Origin: DAOTTX01 sp034437515
GTDB taxonomy: Bacteria; Chloroflexota; Anaerolineae; Aggregatilineales; Phototrophicaceae
NCBI GenBank assembly: GCA_034437515.1
Contig: DAOTTX010000425.1
Span: 1-57,151, forward strand
Reading direction: 5' to 3'
DNA length: 57,151 nt
Positions 8,219 to 14,942 of the stretch are shown here, one piece after another. Under the pieces are notes generated by a model. It ran no database searches and was not told where the DNA came from. It was given only the letters and a program-made list of their open reading frames with translations. Position 1 is the stretch's first letter. Each line of letters starts with the position of its first letter. Made by a program: the position numbers and the translations under genes.

Positions 8219-8827
8219 ATGCGTCTGATCGTCATCCGGCATGGGCAGAGCGTCATTAACGTCACTGAAGATTACTGGAATCTCGATACCCTCGATACCG
8301 AACTAACCGACGTCGGTCACCGGCAGGCCGACTCCCTGCGCGACTGGCTGCGCGACCACAGCGCAACCGCCGACGCCTTCTATGCCAGCACACTCACCCG
8401 CACCCGGCAGACGGCGGCCTACGTCGCCAAGGCGCTGGACATGGAGCCGACCTACGAAGATCGCATCCGTGAGGTGGGCAACAATTACACCAGTGGCCTG
8501 CCCATCGCCGCACCCTTCTTAGCACGGGCGGAGAAGCCGGCACTGGTCGAGAGTTGGATGCACTTCCGTGCCCGGTTTGGCGGCTTCCTCGAAGACATGA
8601 TCGAACGCCACCTGAACGAGACCGTTTATCTGGTCGCGCATGGTGGCGTCGTCACGGTGTTATTCGAGCATCTATTCAACACCGGGCCGCGCCGCTTCTT
8701 GACCATTCACACGGAAAACACCAGCTGGTCAGAAGTCGAATATCGCAGAGTAGATAAGCGTGATGGTATCTGGTCGCTCATCCACCATAACCGGATCGAC
8801 CATCTGAGTGATCTAAACAACGAATAA
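8219..8827 (+). CDS. Histidine phosphatase (phosphoglycerate-mutase-like) inside heme operon
   Basis: A 202-residue branch-1 histidine phosphatase superfamily protein. The phospho-acceptor motif VIRHGQS gives H8 with R7. STLTRTRQTA supplies the second conserved Arg, and LVAHGGVV near residue 140 supplies the second catalytic His. The superfamily includes mutases and small-molecule phosphatases, and the substrate cannot be predicted. Its place between hemB and hemE on the same strand, with short gaps, makes co-transcription likely. GGAGG at 8206-8210 is the strongest ribosome binding site in the cluster. A perfect 10-bp palindrome TCGCATGCGA (8193-8202) lies directly before it and could influence translation. 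No heme role is established for this family as far as I know. Confidence 0.88.
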   Translation: MRLIVIRHGQSVINVTEDYWNLDTLDTELTDVGHRQADSLRDWLRDHSATADAFYASTLTRTRQTAAYVAKALDMEPTYEDRIREVGNNYTSGLPIAAPFLARAEKPALVESWMHFRARFGGFLEDMIERHLNETVYLVAHGGVVTVLFEHLFNTGPRRFLTIHTENTSWSEVEYRRVDKRDGIWSLIHHNRIDHLSDLNNE

Positions 8828-8844
8828 CGAACGGGAAAAATTAA

Positions 8845-9921
8845 ATGACAGACGCAAACAATTTCGAGACCACAGAGATGACGACAGTTTATGGCAACCG
8901 CTTCTTAAAAGCCTGTCGTCGTGAGCAAGTCGATGCCACGCCGATCTGGTTGATGCGGCAGGCCGGGCGCTACATGATCGAGTACCGCAAACTGCGTGAG
9001 CGTTACGGCATCCTCGACATCATCAAGACGCCGGAACTCGCCCGTGACGTCACCATGCAACCCATCGACGCCTTCGACCTCGACGCGGCGATCATCTTCG
9101 CGGATATTCTGCCACCGCTGGAAGGCATGGGCTTACAATTGGAATACATCAAAGGCGAAGGCCCGGTCATCCATAACCCGGTGCGTACCGCTGCCGACGC
9201 CGAGCGGCTCGCCACCCCACCGGCAGAGGAAAGCCTGTTCTTCACGCTGGATGCGATCAAGCTGGTGCGTGAATCGCTTGATCCGCTGGGCTTACCGTTA
9301 ATCGGCTTCAGTGGTGCGCCGTTCACACTGGCGGCCTACGCCGTCGAAGGCGGCAGCAGCAAGAATCATGTTCACCTGAAAAGTATGATGCTCGGTGACC
9401 GCGCCGCTTGGGATACGCTGATGGGCAAATTCGCCGAGATCGCCGGAAACTATCTGCTGGCACAGGCCCAAGCCGGGGCGCATGCCCTGCAACTGTTCGA
9501 TAGTTGGGTTGGGCAACTTTCCCCAGCAAATTATCGCAAGTACGTGATGCCCTACACCCGCCGCACGCTGGAAATCGCCGCTGCCGCCAATGTGCCGATC
9601 ATCCACTTCGGCACCAACACCAACGGGATGCTCGAAGACATCCGTGATGCCGGTGGCGACGTGATCGGCGTGGATTGGCGCATCGACATTGATGTCGCCA
9701 TGCAGCGCCTCGGCGATGGTGTCGCCGTACAGGGCAACCTTGACCCGGTCGCGCTGTTCGCACCCTGGGACGAACTCAAGACGCAGGCGCAGCGCGTGCT
9801 CGACCTCGCCGACGGACGCCCCGGTCACATCTTCAACCTGGGACACGGTATTCTCCCCGACACACCGGTAGAAAATGTCAAACGGCTCGCGGAGTTCGTC
9901 CATGAATACAGCGCACGCTAG
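8845..9921 (+). CDS. hemE: Uroporphyrinogen decarboxylase
   Basis: A 358-residue cytosolic enzyme that removes four carboxyl groups from uroporphyrinogen III to give coproporphyrinogen III. The family signature PIWLMRQAGRYM lies near residue 33. A DAAIIFADILPPLEGMG block follows, and IGFSGAPFTLAAYAVEGG lies near 152. HALQLFDSWVGQLSP and the C-terminal FNLGHGILPDTPVENV are also typical. ATG 8845 was taken, with a weak AACGGGAAA upstream; ATG 8878 is an alternative that would remove 11 unconserved residues. It follows the phosphatase gene by 17 bp and overlaps hemY by 20 bp. Confidence 0.95.
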   Translation: MTDANNFETTEMTTVYGNRFLKACRREQVDATPIWLMRQAGRYMIEYRKLRERYGILDIIKTPELARDVTMQPIDAFDLDAAIIFADILPPLEGMGLQLEYIKGEGPVIHNPVRTAADAERLATPPAEESLFFTLDAIKLVRESLDPLGLPLIGFSGAPFTLAAYAVEGGSSKNHVHLKSMMLGDRAAWDTLMGKFAEIAGNYLLAQAQAGAHALQLFDSWVGQLSPANYRKYVMPYTRRTLEIAAAANVPIIHFGTNTNGMLEDIRDAGGDVIGVDWRIDIDVAMQRLGDGVAVQGNLDPVALFAPWDELKTQAQRVLDLADGRPGHIFNLGHGILPDTPVENVKRLAEFVHEYSAR

Positions 9922-11338
9922 GCCGCACGTCGTCGTTGTCGGTGGCGGCATCACCGGGTTGGCGGCGGCGTGGCACCTACGCGATGTCGCCGACTGCACC
10001 GTGGTGGAGGCGTCCGCACGGTGGGGTGGCAAAGTCTACACCGAACGCTTCGACGGCTACGCGGTCGAATGGGGGCCGGATAGCCTCATCACCCGTAAGC
10101 CCTGGGCGCTTGATCTGATCCACGAACTCGGCCTGGATGACTGTTTGATCGAAGTAAACGATCTGCCCGAACGCATTTACGTATTGAACGGCGGCGAACT
10201 GCATCCCCTGCCGGACGGCCTGCATCTGCTCGTGCCGACCAAAATCGCGCCGTTCTTGCGGTCACCGTTGTTCTCACCACTTGGCAAACTGCGGATGCTG
10301 GCAGAAGCCCTCATCCCGCCGAAAACGGACGATACCGACGAAACCCTGGCGCAGTTCATCACCCGGCGCATGGGACGTGAAGCCCTCGACCGGCTGGCGG
10401 AACCGATGCTCGGCGGTGTGTATAACTCCGAGGTCGAGAAACAAAGCATTCTCGCGACGTTCCCTAACTTCCGCGCATTGGAGCGCAAACACGGCAGTCT
10501 GATTCGCGGGATGCGCCGGATGCAGGCGACACGCGCCGGTAAAACACCAGCTCTCCCGCCGATACTTTCATTACACGAGGGTATGGGGTCACTGGTCGAG
10601 GCGCTGGTCGCAAAACTGACATGTGACCTACGCTTAGACGCAACGGTCACCGGAATCGACGCTAGTGATACCGGCTACACGGTCAAGCTATGGGACGGTG
10701 AGACGATCCAGGCCGACGCCGTTATTTTGACCACACCGGCATTCGTCACCGCACGGTTGCTCAACAACCTCGCACCAGTAGCTTCGGCACGCCTCAATGA
10801 CATTCGCTATGCGGGTGTCGGTAGTGCGTCACTAGCATTCGATCGCGCCGACATCCCACAGGCGTTAGACGCTTACGGTGTGGTGATTCCGAGTAGAGAA
10901 GGCCGACGCATCGACGGGATGCAGTGGGCCAGCAGCAAATGGATGAATCGCGCCCCCTCAGGGAAAGCTCTACTGCGTGTGTTCTTCGGTGGGCCGCACA
11001 CCCGCGATATGATCGACAAGACCGATGAGCAACTGATCGAAATTATCCGCGCCGAACTGCGCGACCTACTCGGCATCACCGCCGAACCGCTGACCTACAG
11101 CATCAGCCGCTGGGAAAGCGCCTATCCACAGTACGATCTCAACCATCTAGAACGTGTGGCGCAGATCGAGGCCGCGCTGCCGCAGGGAGTCTACGTGGCA
11201 GGCAGTCCTTATCGTGGCGTAGGCTTGCCGGATTGCATCAAGCAAGCACAGGCCACCGCCACATTGATCGAACAACGCAACACAGAGCTTCAGAGCAGCA
11301 GAGAAACAAAGAAACACACTTATGGACAAATCGATTAG
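9902..11338 (+). CDS. hemY: Coproporphyrinogen III oxidase, HemY/CgoX type
   Basis: A 478-residue FAD enzyme of the HemY/protoporphyrinogen-oxidase family. In the coproporphyrin route, inferred here from HemQ, it oxidises coproporphyrinogen III to coproporphyrin III with O2. The N-terminus has the dinucleotide-binding VVVVGGGITGLAAAWHL. GPDSLITRKPWALDL follows, with FAD-contact blocks through EPMLGGVYNSE. The C-terminal FAD motif is VYVAGSPYRGVGLPDCI. The chosen ATG 9902 overlaps the hemE end by 20 nt; an in-frame codon at 9875 would add nine unconserved residues. The last 20 residues are polar and unconserved. It is the last gene before a hairpin followed by a T run. Confidence 0.93.
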   Translation: MNTAHARPHVVVVGGGITGLAAAWHLRDVADCTVVEASARWGGKVYTERFDGYAVEWGPDSLITRKPWALDLIHELGLDDCLIEVNDLPERIYVLNGGELHPLPDGLHLLVPTKIAPFLRSPLFSPLGKLRMLAEALIPPKTDDTDETLAQFITRRMGREALDRLAEPMLGGVYNSEVEKQSILATFPNFRALERKHGSLIRGMRRMQATRAGKTPALPPILSLHEGMGSLVEALVAKLTCDLRLDATVTGIDASDTGYTVKLWDGETIQADAVILTTPAFVTARLLNNLAPVASARLNDIRYAGVGSASLAFDRADIPQALDAYGVVIPSREGRRIDGMQWASSKWMNRAPSGKALLRVFFGGPHTRDMIDKTDEQLIEIIRAELRDLLGITAEPLTYSISRWESAYPQYDLNHLERVAQIEAALPQGVYVAGSPYRGVGLPDCIKQAQATATLIEQRNTELQSSRETKKHTYGQID

Positions 11339-11350
11339 AATTACCCAAGT

Positions 11351-11401
11351 GCAGGGGCGATCACGCTGAATCGCCCCTGCGAATCATGAACGTTTTTTTT
11401 G
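11351..11401 (+). terminator. Hairpin plus T-run between hemY and hemL
   Basis: GCAGGGGCGAT (11351-11361) pairs perfectly with ATCGCCCCTGC (11370-11380) around an 8-nt loop. A run of eight or more T follows at 11393-11401, 12 nt downstream of the stem. This would act as a partial or full terminator after hemY. The core GGGGCGAT...ATCGCCCC resembles dispersed palindromes seen in cyanobacterial and Chloroflexota genomes, so it may be a mobile REP-like unit and the distant T run may be coincidental. Confidence 0.55.
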
Positions 11402-11492
11402 TTTCAGCCATTAAGGACTCGGTATCTGTGCTGCTCTGCGTTATGTCTTGAATTCACTGTAGTTAACTGTAGTTAGATGAGGAACGACTGAT

Positions 11493-12809
11493 ATGAACAC
11501 CAACAATTCCGAGCGACTTTATGCGCGTGCGCAAGAACTTCTGCCCGGCGGGGTGAACAGCCCGGTACGGGCGTTCGGTAGTGTCGGCGGCACACCGCGC
11601 TTCATCAAACGAGGTGAGGGCGCTTACCTCACCGACGCGGACGACAACCGTTACATCGATTATGTGCTTTCCTGGGGGCCGATGATCTTAGGCCACGCCC
11701 ACCCCAACGTGGTCAAGGCGTTGTCTGACGCGGTCGCCTACGGCACCAGCTACGGCGCACCGACCGCCGTCGAAAACGAACTCGCCGAACTGGTCATCGA
11801 CCTGATTCCGTCGATTGAGATGATCCGCTTTGTGAACAGCGGCACCGAAGCCTGCATGAGCGCCCTGCGCCTTGCCCGCGCCTACACCGGGCGCGAGAAG
11901 ATCATCAAGTTCGCCGGGTGCTATCACGGGCACGCGGATATGTTTTTAGTACAGGCGGGCAGCGGTGTGGCGACCTTCGGCTTGCCGGATTCGCCCGGCG
12001 TCCCCGGTGGTACGACGACAAATACGTTAGTCGCCCCGTTCAACGACCTTGACGCGGTCGAGAAGCTGTTCCAGCAATATCCCGACCAGATCGCAGCAGC
12101 CATCACCGAACCTATCGCAGCCAACATGGGCTTCGTGCAACCGGATGACGGGTATCTACAAGGGCTGCACGATCTATGTCGTCAATACGGCGCGTTGTTC
12201 ATCCTCGATGAGGTGATGACCGGCTTTCGTGTTGCGCCGGGTGGTGCGCAAGCTGCCTATGATCTCGACCCGGATATTACCTGCCTGGGCAAGGTGATCG
12301 GCGGCGGGCTACCGGTCGGCGCGTACGCGGGCAAACGTGAGATCATGCAGACCGTCGCCCCTGTCGGGAAGATGTATCAAGCGGGCACGCTTTCGGGCAA
12401 TCCACTAGCGATGACCGCCGGATTGACGACCATCCACACGTTAATGGAAACCGGCGCGTTTGATCGTATCGCCGCGACGACGGCGCAGCTTGCGGAAGGC
12501 ATGGCACAGGTCGCGGACGAGGCCGGGGTGCCGTTGCAAACCGGGCACGCCGGGACGATGTTCGGCTTCTACTTCCTCACAGAAGATGACGCAACCATCC
12601 GAGACTTTGCCAGCGCCAAACAATACGCCGATACCGAGCGTTACGCGGCGTTCTTCCATGCGATGCTCGCGCACGGCGTTTATTTTGCGCCCAGCCAATA
12701 TGAGGCCGGGTTCGTCAGCCTGGCGCATGGCGACGATGAAATCCAGCATACGTTAGACGCGGCGAAAAATGCAATGAACGCATCTGAGTTCACGATGAGA
12801 GAGCATTGA
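11493..12809 (+). CDS. hemL: Glutamate-1-semialdehyde 2,1-aminomutase
   Basis: A 438-residue PLP enzyme that isomerises glutamate-1-semialdehyde to 5-aminolevulinate, completing the C5 route begun by HemA. Hallmarks are LLPGGVNSPVRAFGSVGG at the N-terminus and FVNSGTEACMSALRLAR near residue 113. AGCYHGHAD and LFILDEVMTGFRV follow. The PLP lysine is K267 in CLGKVIGGGLPVGA. GAGGAA stands about 9 nt before ATG 11493. It lies 154 bp past hemY, behind the hairpin, and so may be transcribed separately from the main operon. Confidence 0.96.
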   Translation: MNTNNSERLYARAQELLPGGVNSPVRAFGSVGGTPRFIKRGEGAYLTDADDNRYIDYVLSWGPMILGHAHPNVVKALSDAVAYGTSYGAPTAVENELAELVIDLIPSIEMIRFVNSGTEACMSALRLARAYTGREKIIKFAGCYHGHADMFLVQAGSGVATFGLPDSPGVPGGTTTNTLVAPFNDLDAVEKLFQQYPDQIAAAITEPIAANMGFVQPDDGYLQGLHDLCRQYGALFILDEVMTGFRVAPGGAQAAYDLDPDITCLGKVIGGGLPVGAYAGKREIMQTVAPVGKMYQAGTLSGNPLAMTAGLTTIHTLMETGAFDRIAATTAQLAEGMAQVADEAGVPLQTGHAGTMFGFYFLTEDDATIRDFASAKQYADTERYAAFFHAMLAHGVYFAPSQYEAGFVSLAHGDDEIQHTLDAAKNAMNASEFTMREH

Positions 12810-12835
12810 TTCGACGTGACACTAGGGATTACAAT
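12806..12835 (+). promoter_or_regulatory. Candidate promoter for dps
   Basis: TTGATT (12806-12811) and TACAAT (12830-12835) are separated by 18 bp and lie 38 bp before the dps start codon. A second TACAAT at 12835-12840 overlaps it. This is a consensus match only; dps genes are usually controlled independently by iron or oxidative stress. Confidence 0.35.
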
Positions 12836-12872
12836 ACAATTTGATGTTTATAAATAAGCGAGGTCAACAATT

Positions 12873-13379
12873 ATGACTGACCAACCCAAAATTGCACCAA
12901 AAGTAAACATTGGCCTTTCCGAAGATGTGATTGAGGACGTCGTAGACATCCTCAAAAGCAATCTCGCGGACCAATATTTGCTTTACACCAAGACCCGTAA
13001 CTTCCATTGGAATGTGACCGGGCTACAGTTCCGTGCGCTGCATGAAATTTTCGAGGAACAGTACACCGCGCTGGAAATCGCCATCGACGAGACCGCCGAG
13101 CGCATCCGCTCCTACGGGCCGAAATCACCGGGGACGATGAAGGAGTTCCTCGAACTGGCACGGCTGGCAGAGGTACCCTACGAGTACCCGTCTGCACATG
13201 ATATGGTGCGGCAACTCGCCGACGACCACGAAACAATGGTACGCAACCTGCGCGAAGACATTGATACCGTCGATGACCTCGACGATGACGGCGCGGAGGA
13301 CTTCCTGACGGGTATGCTGCAAGCACATCAAGAAACAGCCTGGATGCTGCGCACCTTCATCGAAGGCGATCAGGTCTAG
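12873..13379 (+). CDS. dps: Dps-family DNA-binding mini-ferritin
   Basis: A 168-residue four-helix ferritin-like protein expected to form a dodecameric shell. Such shells oxidise Fe2+ with peroxide and store iron, protecting DNA. All positions of the intersubunit ferroxidase site can be traced: H45 in NFHWNVTG, H57 and E61 in LHEIFEE, D72 and E76 in AIDETAER. The acidic C-terminal tail (DDLDDDGAEDF) and lack of a Lys-rich N-terminus argue against strong DNA binding. GAGG lies about 10 nt before ATG 12873. Its place right after the heme genes suggests joint handling of iron. A strong hairpin terminator follows. Confidence 0.92.
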   Translation: MTDQPKIAPKVNIGLSEDVIEDVVDILKSNLADQYLLYTKTRNFHWNVTGLQFRALHEIFEEQYTALEIAIDETAERIRSYGPKSPGTMKEFLELARLAEVPYEYPSAHDMVRQLADDHETMVRNLREDIDTVDDLDDDGAEDFLTGMLQAHQETAWMLRTFIEGDQV

Positions 13380-13403
13380 AACCACTTGCGTAAAAATAAC
13401 CGG

Positions 13404-13429
13404 GGACACGGCATCAGTCGTGTCCTTTT
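13404..13429. terminator. Bidirectional rho-independent terminator (dps / tetR)
   Basis: GGACACG (13404-13410) pairs with CGTGTCC (13419-13425) around an 8-nt loop, followed by TTTT at 13426. It lies between the convergent ends of dps and the TetR gene and can serve both. Confidence 0.7.
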
Positions 13430-13442
13430 CGATTCAGTCCAG

Positions 13443-14069
13443 TTAGCCCAGCAGCCCCTGGCACAGAATGGCAACATGGTCAGCGGCAATCTGCTCAATG
13501 CTGCGCCCCTGCATGACCATCGGCGGGATCTTCTGTGCGATAAGCACCGCGCTTAACCCATGAACGGCTGTCCAGAGGACGTTTGCAACCTCTTCGATGT
13601 TATCACCGCCGATTTCACCCGTGCGCTGCCCCATCGTGATAATTTCTACCAGTTTATTGAACGCATCGAGCGCCGCCTGGGAAAGCTGGGGGTATTCTTG
13701 CTGTGGGAACGACCCGAACATGACGCTAATGTGGCTGGCATGTGTCACCGCAAAGCGGACATACGCTTGCCCCGCGATGATAATACGGGTGTGTGCATCT
13801 TCTTCGGCTGTCGTATCAATGACTCGTTGCATCTCCGCTTCGAGCAAACGAAAGCCTTCCTGCGCAATCGCTGCGATCAGCGTGTTCTTATCCGCGAAGT
13901 GTTGGTAAGGCGCGTTATGACTGACGCCTACCCGCTTCGCCAGCTTGCGCAGACTGAGTGACGCCGTGCCGCCTTCGGTCAGCATTTCGACGCCGGTGGC
14001 GATCAGTGCGTTCCGCAAGTCACCATGATGATATTTATCAGATTGCTTATCTTTTTTTAATCTTGACAT
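13443..14069 (-). CDS. TetR/AcrR-family transcriptional regulator
   Basis: A 208-residue one-component repressor. An N-terminal helix-turn-helix follows the basic start KYHHGDLRNALIATG: SLSLRKLAKRVGVSHNAPYQHFADKNTL, at about residues 38-66, is the typical TetR DNA-binding pattern. The remainder is a helical ligand-binding domain resembling the WHG-type C-terminal domain. The ligand is unknown. It is divergent from a small membrane-protein gene, and the 66-bp gap is full of palindromes, one overlapping its own start codon, so autorepression and repression of the neighbour are likely. Both genes are adjacent to dps, but terminator and orientation separate them from the heme cluster. Confidence 0.9.
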   Translation of the reverse strand: MSRLKKDKQSDKYHHGDLRNALIATGVEMLTEGGTASLSLRKLAKRVGVSHNAPYQHFADKNTLIAAIAQEGFRLLEAEMQRVIDTTAEEDAHTRIIIAGQAYVRFAVTHASHISVMFGSFPQQEYPQLSQAALDAFNKLVEIITMGQRTGEIGGDNIEEVANVLWTAVHGLSAVLIAQKIPPMVMQGRSIEQIAADHVAILCQGLLG

Positions 14070-14112
14070 TGTCTATTCTCTGTTATATTGAACTTGACAC
14101 TGTCAATATAAC
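14063..14112. promoter_or_regulatory. TetR operators in the divergent intergenic region
   Basis: TTGACACTGTCAA (14094-14106) is a perfect 6-1-6 palindrome. The related TTGACATTGTC (14063-14073) overlaps the tetR start codon 31 bp away, about three helical turns. In addition GTTATATTGA (14082-14091) and TCAATATAAC (14103-14112) form a perfect 10-bp inverted repeat that contains -10-like TATATT/TATAAC on both strands. The layout is what a TetR dimer controlling both divergent promoters would need. Confidence 0.7.
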
Positions 14113-14135
14113 GCAAGTCTCAGGAGGAGACAAGC

Positions 14136-14366
14136 ATGTCAAACAAACAACTACGTCAAGTGCTACGGATCGGACATATCATCGAGGGGGTTTTAATTAT
14201 CGCTTTTATTTATAGTTCATCGCTGCGTGCCAATGACTTTTACAGCGGATTGATTCAGTTCGTGGTCGTCCCCGCCATCGTCATCTCGGGGATTATGTTG
14301 TGGCAGCAAGCGCGGATCAACAAATGGCGGCGGCAACTAAAGCAGGAAGCAACCGATCAAGCTTGA
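14136..14366 (+). CDS. Small two-helix membrane protein under TetR control
   Basis: A 76-residue protein with two predicted membrane segments: about residues 17-29 and 40-57. They flank a short polar loop (SLRANDFYS), and a basic, Arg/Lys-rich C-terminal tail (QARINKWRRQLKQ) is likely cytoplasmic. No family was recognised. The ribosome binding site CAGGAGGAGA is very strong. Divergence from the TetR gene and the operators between them indicate that this is the regulator's main target. Possible roles include accessory transporter subunit or membrane stress protein, but nothing in the sequence decides this. Confidence 0.75.
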   Translation: MSNKQLRQVLRIGHIIEGVLIIAFIYSSSLRANDFYSGLIQFVVVPAIVISGIMLWQQARINKWRRQLKQEATDQA

Positions 14367-14627
14367 GATTGCCCCCCTACACCGCGCTGACCACGCCGGT
14401 TCATCTGATCGCTGTTGTCACGTTGGCGGTGTAGGTCTACCGGGCATTGGAGGGCATTTTCTTATCAACTGGCGCGATTGTGGAATATAATCCGCATTGG
14501 GTTTGCTGTCGCCGTCGTTAATCGTAACGTGGACGATGCCACTGCCGATATTGCTACATGGTGCATGTTTGGTGCAACTCACAGCGGTCGATATAATCGC
14601 CGCTCCCCTGAAGGCCGCACCATCAGC

Positions 14628-14864
14628 CTAAGTGTGATCGTTCATCTCCTTCATAAAGATGTCCGTATGCGGCAGTAAGACATGGTCATCGGTATGGTGG
14701 CGAATGAGATAAACCGGGTTATCGCCATCCGCCTCGACTTTGACCGTGCTGCCGTTCACGACAACCTCACCCGGTTCGTGAAATACCTGCTCCACAATGC
14801 CGGTGGTCAAGGTTTCTTGCTCGTTCCACTTGACCTCCGTGCCGACCCTGTAACCTGTAATCAT
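14628..14864 (-). CDS. DUF2945 / HVA1-type Tudor-like protein
   Basis: A 78-residue cytosolic protein matching the DUF2945 family (hypervirulence-associated protein, Tudor-like fold). It has YRVGTEVKWNEQET at the start, a TGIVEQVF strand, and a short insert ahead of NPVYLIRHHTDDHVLLPHTDIF. This is the usual pattern of a small beta-barrel ending with a conserved charge-rich loop. Biochemical function is not established for the family. It stands alone downstream of the hybrid kinase on the same strand, about 80 bp away in transcription order. The 260 bp between it and the upstream membrane-protein gene hold nothing recognisable. Confidence 0.7.
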   Translation of the reverse strand: MITGYRVGTEVKWNEQETLTTGIVEQVFHEPGEVVVNGSTVKVEADGDNPVYLIRHHTDDHVLLPHTDIFMKEMNDHT

Positions 14865-14942
14865 CGGTTTACCCTCTTCATTACGATCGCTTTAAGAAGA
14901 TCGTAACGCAAAACGCTTAACCGTCCTTAAGCGCCGCCCTAG

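Noticed and set aside
9298..10032. 244-codon minus-strand frame across hemE/hemY
   Set aside because: It lies wholly antisense to two firmly identified heme genes and mirrors their GC-biased codon positions.
14415..14678. 87-codon plus-strand frame overlapping the DUF2945 gene end
   Set aside because: Composition is Arg/Trp/Cys-rich and unlike the neighbours, there is no ribosome site, and it runs antisense into a recognised family gene.
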